The notes beneath the pieces are model-generated. The model made no database searches. It had not been told where the DNA came from and worked only from the letters and a program-made list of their open reading frames with translations. A stretch of DNA of 64,000 bases from Pseudarthrobacter sp. MM222. Lineage in GTDB: Bacteria > Actinomycetota > Actinomycetes > Actinomycetales > Micrococcaceae. A program made the position numbers and the translations under genes. The stretch spans positions 806,001 to 870,000 of the forward strand of contig NZ_OX352321.1 in the NCBI RefSeq assembly GCF_947090775.1, given 5' to 3'. Each line of letters begins with the position of its first letter. Within the stretch, counting starts at the first letter, position 1. Shown here one piece after another: positions 62,117 to 64,000 of the stretch.

Positions 62117-63163
62117 TCACCATCCGAGTGCGCTTTGCAGTTGGTCGCCACCGAAGCCGACAGTGCCACCTCCAAAGGCGCCTCCCCACAGTCCCACGGT
62201 ATTCGTCTGGTTGTAGTTGAACATGCCGTTCAAAGTCCGAGGAGCAAAGTATGGCATCTGCCTTAGGGTGCTCACGCCGGTCTGGTTGAACGCTGGTATA
62301 CGCCCCACCGGTATCGCGGCAGCACCCGCTCCAAACAGGCCTGTCGCGCCGGCCTTCACGGGGTCAATCGGCTTCCCTGCGACGACGTTCTCCAGCATCG
62401 AACCTGTCCCCGCGCCCACGCCACTGATGGCCATCGTTCCGGCCTTGGCAACCATGCCGGTCGACGACAATGACATCCCTCTGGCGAGGCTGCCACCGGC
62501 CGGCCCCGCCAGGCCGCCTACGGCACCGGCGAAGCCACTACCTGCGGTCTTCCCTGCAAAGTCCCAGCCGTTATTGATGCGCCATCCGTTCTGATAAAGG
62601 TAGCTCGCGGCGCCTGCGCCCGCACCTACGACGCCATTGGCGCCGGCACTGACTCCGATCGCGGCCGCGGCTTGGCCTGCCGGGGCACCCGCAATAATGC
62701 TCTTGGTCCACATGGCCGCGCCGCCACCTGCAGCGCCGGTGGCCGCGCCTACCGCAGTGTTGCCGAGGACCGACCACCAGTCGACCGAACCCTTTTGCGA
62801 TTTCTGGGAAAAGACCGAGAGGCCACCTGAGGTCAATGCCCCAGCGATAGCTCCTGCCGCGATGATGTTTAGCCCCGGCACGAACAACGCAGCGACGCCG
62901 ACGGTCACGGCAAGTCCCGCAGCAATGTATTCCCAGTGGCTCCCGGCCGATTTATCGTAGGCCTTCAGCTCGTCATCGGTGAGCGGACGCAGCCCGGTGG
63001 GGTCGGTGGTGTTGAGCGGGTTGTTGCCTGCGTAGGCGTAGGGGTTGCCGTCCCAGCCCGCGCCGAGGACGGGGGGAGGGGTCGGTGGAGAGGAAGCCTC
63101 GCGCGCCCGGGTCGTACGCCCTGGCACCGAGCCATTCCAGGCCCGCGATGTCCAGGCCTCCAT
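62117..63163 (-). CDS. RHS C-terminal region with variable tip (toxin candidate)
   Basis: Reading from about 63075 downward this frame encodes the end of the RHS core (GWDGNPYAYAGNNPLNTTDPTGL). A variable tip of about 290 residues follows. The tip has a hydrophobic stretch (YIAAGLAVTVGVAALFVPG), then long Gly/Ala-rich segments, and ends GFGGDQLQSALGW. No nuclease, deaminase or other catalytic motif is evident. Sequence before the homopolymer at 63071-63076 belongs to the other frame, so the first 30 or so residues of this frame are probably not translated as such. An intact gene would continue from the core frame. Confidence 0.7.
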   Translation of the reverse strand: MEAWTSRAWNGSVPGRTTRAREASSPPTPPPVLGAGWDGNPYAYAGNNPLNTTDPTGLRPLTDDELKAYDKSAGSHWEYIAAGLAVTVGVAALFVPGLNIIAAGAIAGALTSGGLSVFSQKSQKGSVDWWSVLGNTAVGAATGAAGGGAAMWTKSIIAGAPAGQAAAAIGVSAGANGVVGAGAGAASYLYQNGWRINNGWDFAGKTAGSGFAGAVGGLAGPAGGSLARGMSLSSTGMVAKAGTMAISGVGAGTGSMLENVVAGKPIDPVKAGATGLFGAGAAAIPVGRIPAFNQTGVSTLRQMPYFAPRTLNGMFNYNQTNTVGLWGGAFGGGTVGFGGDQLQSALGW

Positions 63164-64000
63164 TGCCGGTCAGGGTGATCCCGGCGGGCAGCACGCCCGC
63201 CAACCCGGGCACAGCACCCAGACCAGCGGCACCAGCACCGGCAGTGCCACCCGGACCCGGGTCAAGGACTGTCGGCGCGCCAATGACGGCCCAGGGGTCG
63301 GTCTGGTCGGTGGGGCGGGCGGCGCGCCAGCCCGGTGCGATCCAGGCGTCTCCGATCCCGGTAACACCACCGCGCAACGACAGAACCTGCCCGCCACCAA
63401 TGCCCGTGAGAGTGGGGACCGGGTTGGCGGTATCCCACCACAACTCGGACCCATCAATACCAGCCAGCTCGCCCAGGGCATCCACCCACAGCTCATGCCG
63501 GGAGGTTTCCATGCCGTCGGGCGTGCGGTCGGCAACGATCTTCAGCTGGCCGCTCTGGCCCCACGCATACTCGGTCCAAGACCCGTCCGGGTGGATCAGC
63601 CGGGTACGGCGGCCCAGGCCGTCGTGGACGTACTCCGTCCGGGTGCCGTCCGAGCCGGTGACGGCCAGGAGTTGCCCCGCGGCGTCGTACTCATAGGCCC
63701 GGGAACCGGACGGCGTGGATTCCCGGAGAAGGCGCCCGCCGGCGTCGTACACCCATTCCGAAACCAAAGCCGGCACCGAAACCGGCGCCGAAGTATCCGG
63801 AGTCCCATTGCGGGTAGTGGTGGCTGTGGTCATTTGCCCGGCGCCGTCGTACCCGTAACGGGTCACGACACCGGCCCGGGTCAGGGCCGTGATCCGGCCG
63901 TCCCCGTCCCGGCCGATCAGTGTGGCATCGGCTTTGTCCGGGTGGGCGCGGTCAGTGCGGCTGTGCTCGGACAGGCTCCCGTAGCGGTAAACCCATTCCT
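62973..64000 (-). CDS. RHS/YD-repeat core protein (partial, frameshifted)
   Basis: The frame is open from the window edge. It carries YD-type repeats (RYGYDGAGQMTTATTT, YEYDAAGQLLAVTGSDG, YVHDGLGRRTRLIHPDG), an RHSxxx-like LVSEWVYDAGGRLL region and the core sequence GLEWLGARAYDPGARGFLSTDP. It then loses homology at a run of six G on the plus strand (63071-63076) and reaches a stop at 62973. One extra base in that run would join it to the tip frame. The 5' part lies outside the window. RHS shells encapsulate and deliver toxins. Confidence 0.8.
   Translation of the reverse strand, partial: EWVYRYGSLSEHSRTDRAHPDKADATLIGRDGDGRITALTRAGVVTRYGYDGAGQMTTATTTRNGTPDTSAPVSVPALVSEWVYDAGGRLLRESTPSGSRAYEYDAAGQLLAVTGSDGTRTEYVHDGLGRRTRLIHPDGSWTEYAWGQSGQLKIVADRTPDGMETSRHELWVDALGELAGIDGSELWWDTANPVPTLTGIGGGQVLSLRGGVTGIGDAWIAPGWRAARPTDQTDPWAVIGAPTVLDPGPGGTAGAGAAGLGAVPGLAGVLPAGITLTGNGGLDIAGLEWLGARAYDPGARGFLSTDPSPRPRRGLGRQPLRLRRQQPAQHHRPHRAASAHR

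Overview
The window is high-GC, densely coded chromosomal DNA. The organism is most likely an actinobacterium of the Micrococcaceae (Arthrobacter or Pseudarthrobacter type). The reasons are the gene families present (a DUF6318-like lipoprotein, a ferritin-VIT fusion, single-chain DhaK-DhaL kinases), frequent GTG/TTG starts, and many promoters where a TANNNT -10 box lies about 6 nt before the start codon, which indicates leaderless mRNAs. The taxonomic call is inference from gene content. No tRNA, rRNA, CRISPR array, transposase or replication origin was seen.

Region 1 (0-9.7 kb) is a polyol catabolic locus, probably for myo-inositol. It has an ABC importer (binding protein, permease, ATPase), two Gfo/Idh/MocA dehydrogenases and a hydroxypyruvate-isomerase-like TIM barrel on the plus strand. 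IolB, a GntR regulator and a class-I glutamine amidotransferase-like hydrolase are on the minus strand. IolA, IolC, IolD and IolE are not in view. Region 2 (9.8-13 kb) is a FadR-type regulator, an MFS transporter and an SDR dehydrogenase, with a perfect operator palindrome. Region 3 (13-17 kb) has a LOG-like protein, a metzincin protease, a ferritin-VIT metal exporter and a small acidic protein.

Region 4 (17-23 kb) holds a sodium:solute symporter divergent from an XRE-cupin regulator, a lipoprotein, and a ureohydrolase overlapping a ThDP enzyme. The last pair suggests guanidino-compound or 2-ketoarginine catabolism. Region 5 (23-30.4 kb) is a MarR-DHA2 efflux pair and a heterodimeric ABC exporter followed by a thioesterase. 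Region 6 (30.5-36 kb) is a DNA-defence/repair patch: McrB, McrC, a TetR regulator and Vsr. Region 7 (36-39 kb) is a lipoprotein/secreted-protein pair and an Old Yellow Enzyme.

Region 8 (39-50.6 kb) is a tetritol (erythritol/threitol/erythrulose) catabolic locus. It contains a GntR regulator, two MFS transporters, a 2-hydroxyacid dehydrogenase, a TIM-barrel isomerase, a DhaK-type kinase, an RpiB-like isomerase, a 3HCDH-family dehydrogenase, an SDR, a 42-aa membrane protein and a TPI-like isomerase. Three TCCTATAGGA-type operators lie in it, and the whole block is bracketed by copies of one hairpin-bearing repeat. Region 9 (50.6-61 kb) has a TM0106-type nuclease-helicase, Tex, an OFA-family transporter with its 43-aa partner, and a UbiB/AarF kinase-like gene behind a PadR regulator. 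Region 10 (61-64 kb) is the 3' end of an RHS toxin gene on the minus strand. It is frameshifted at a homopolymer and followed by a membrane protein that is a candidate immunity gene.

The most novel-looking items are the RHS tip with its membrane neighbour, the repeat family flanking the tetritol locus, and the small membrane proteins beside MFS transporters.
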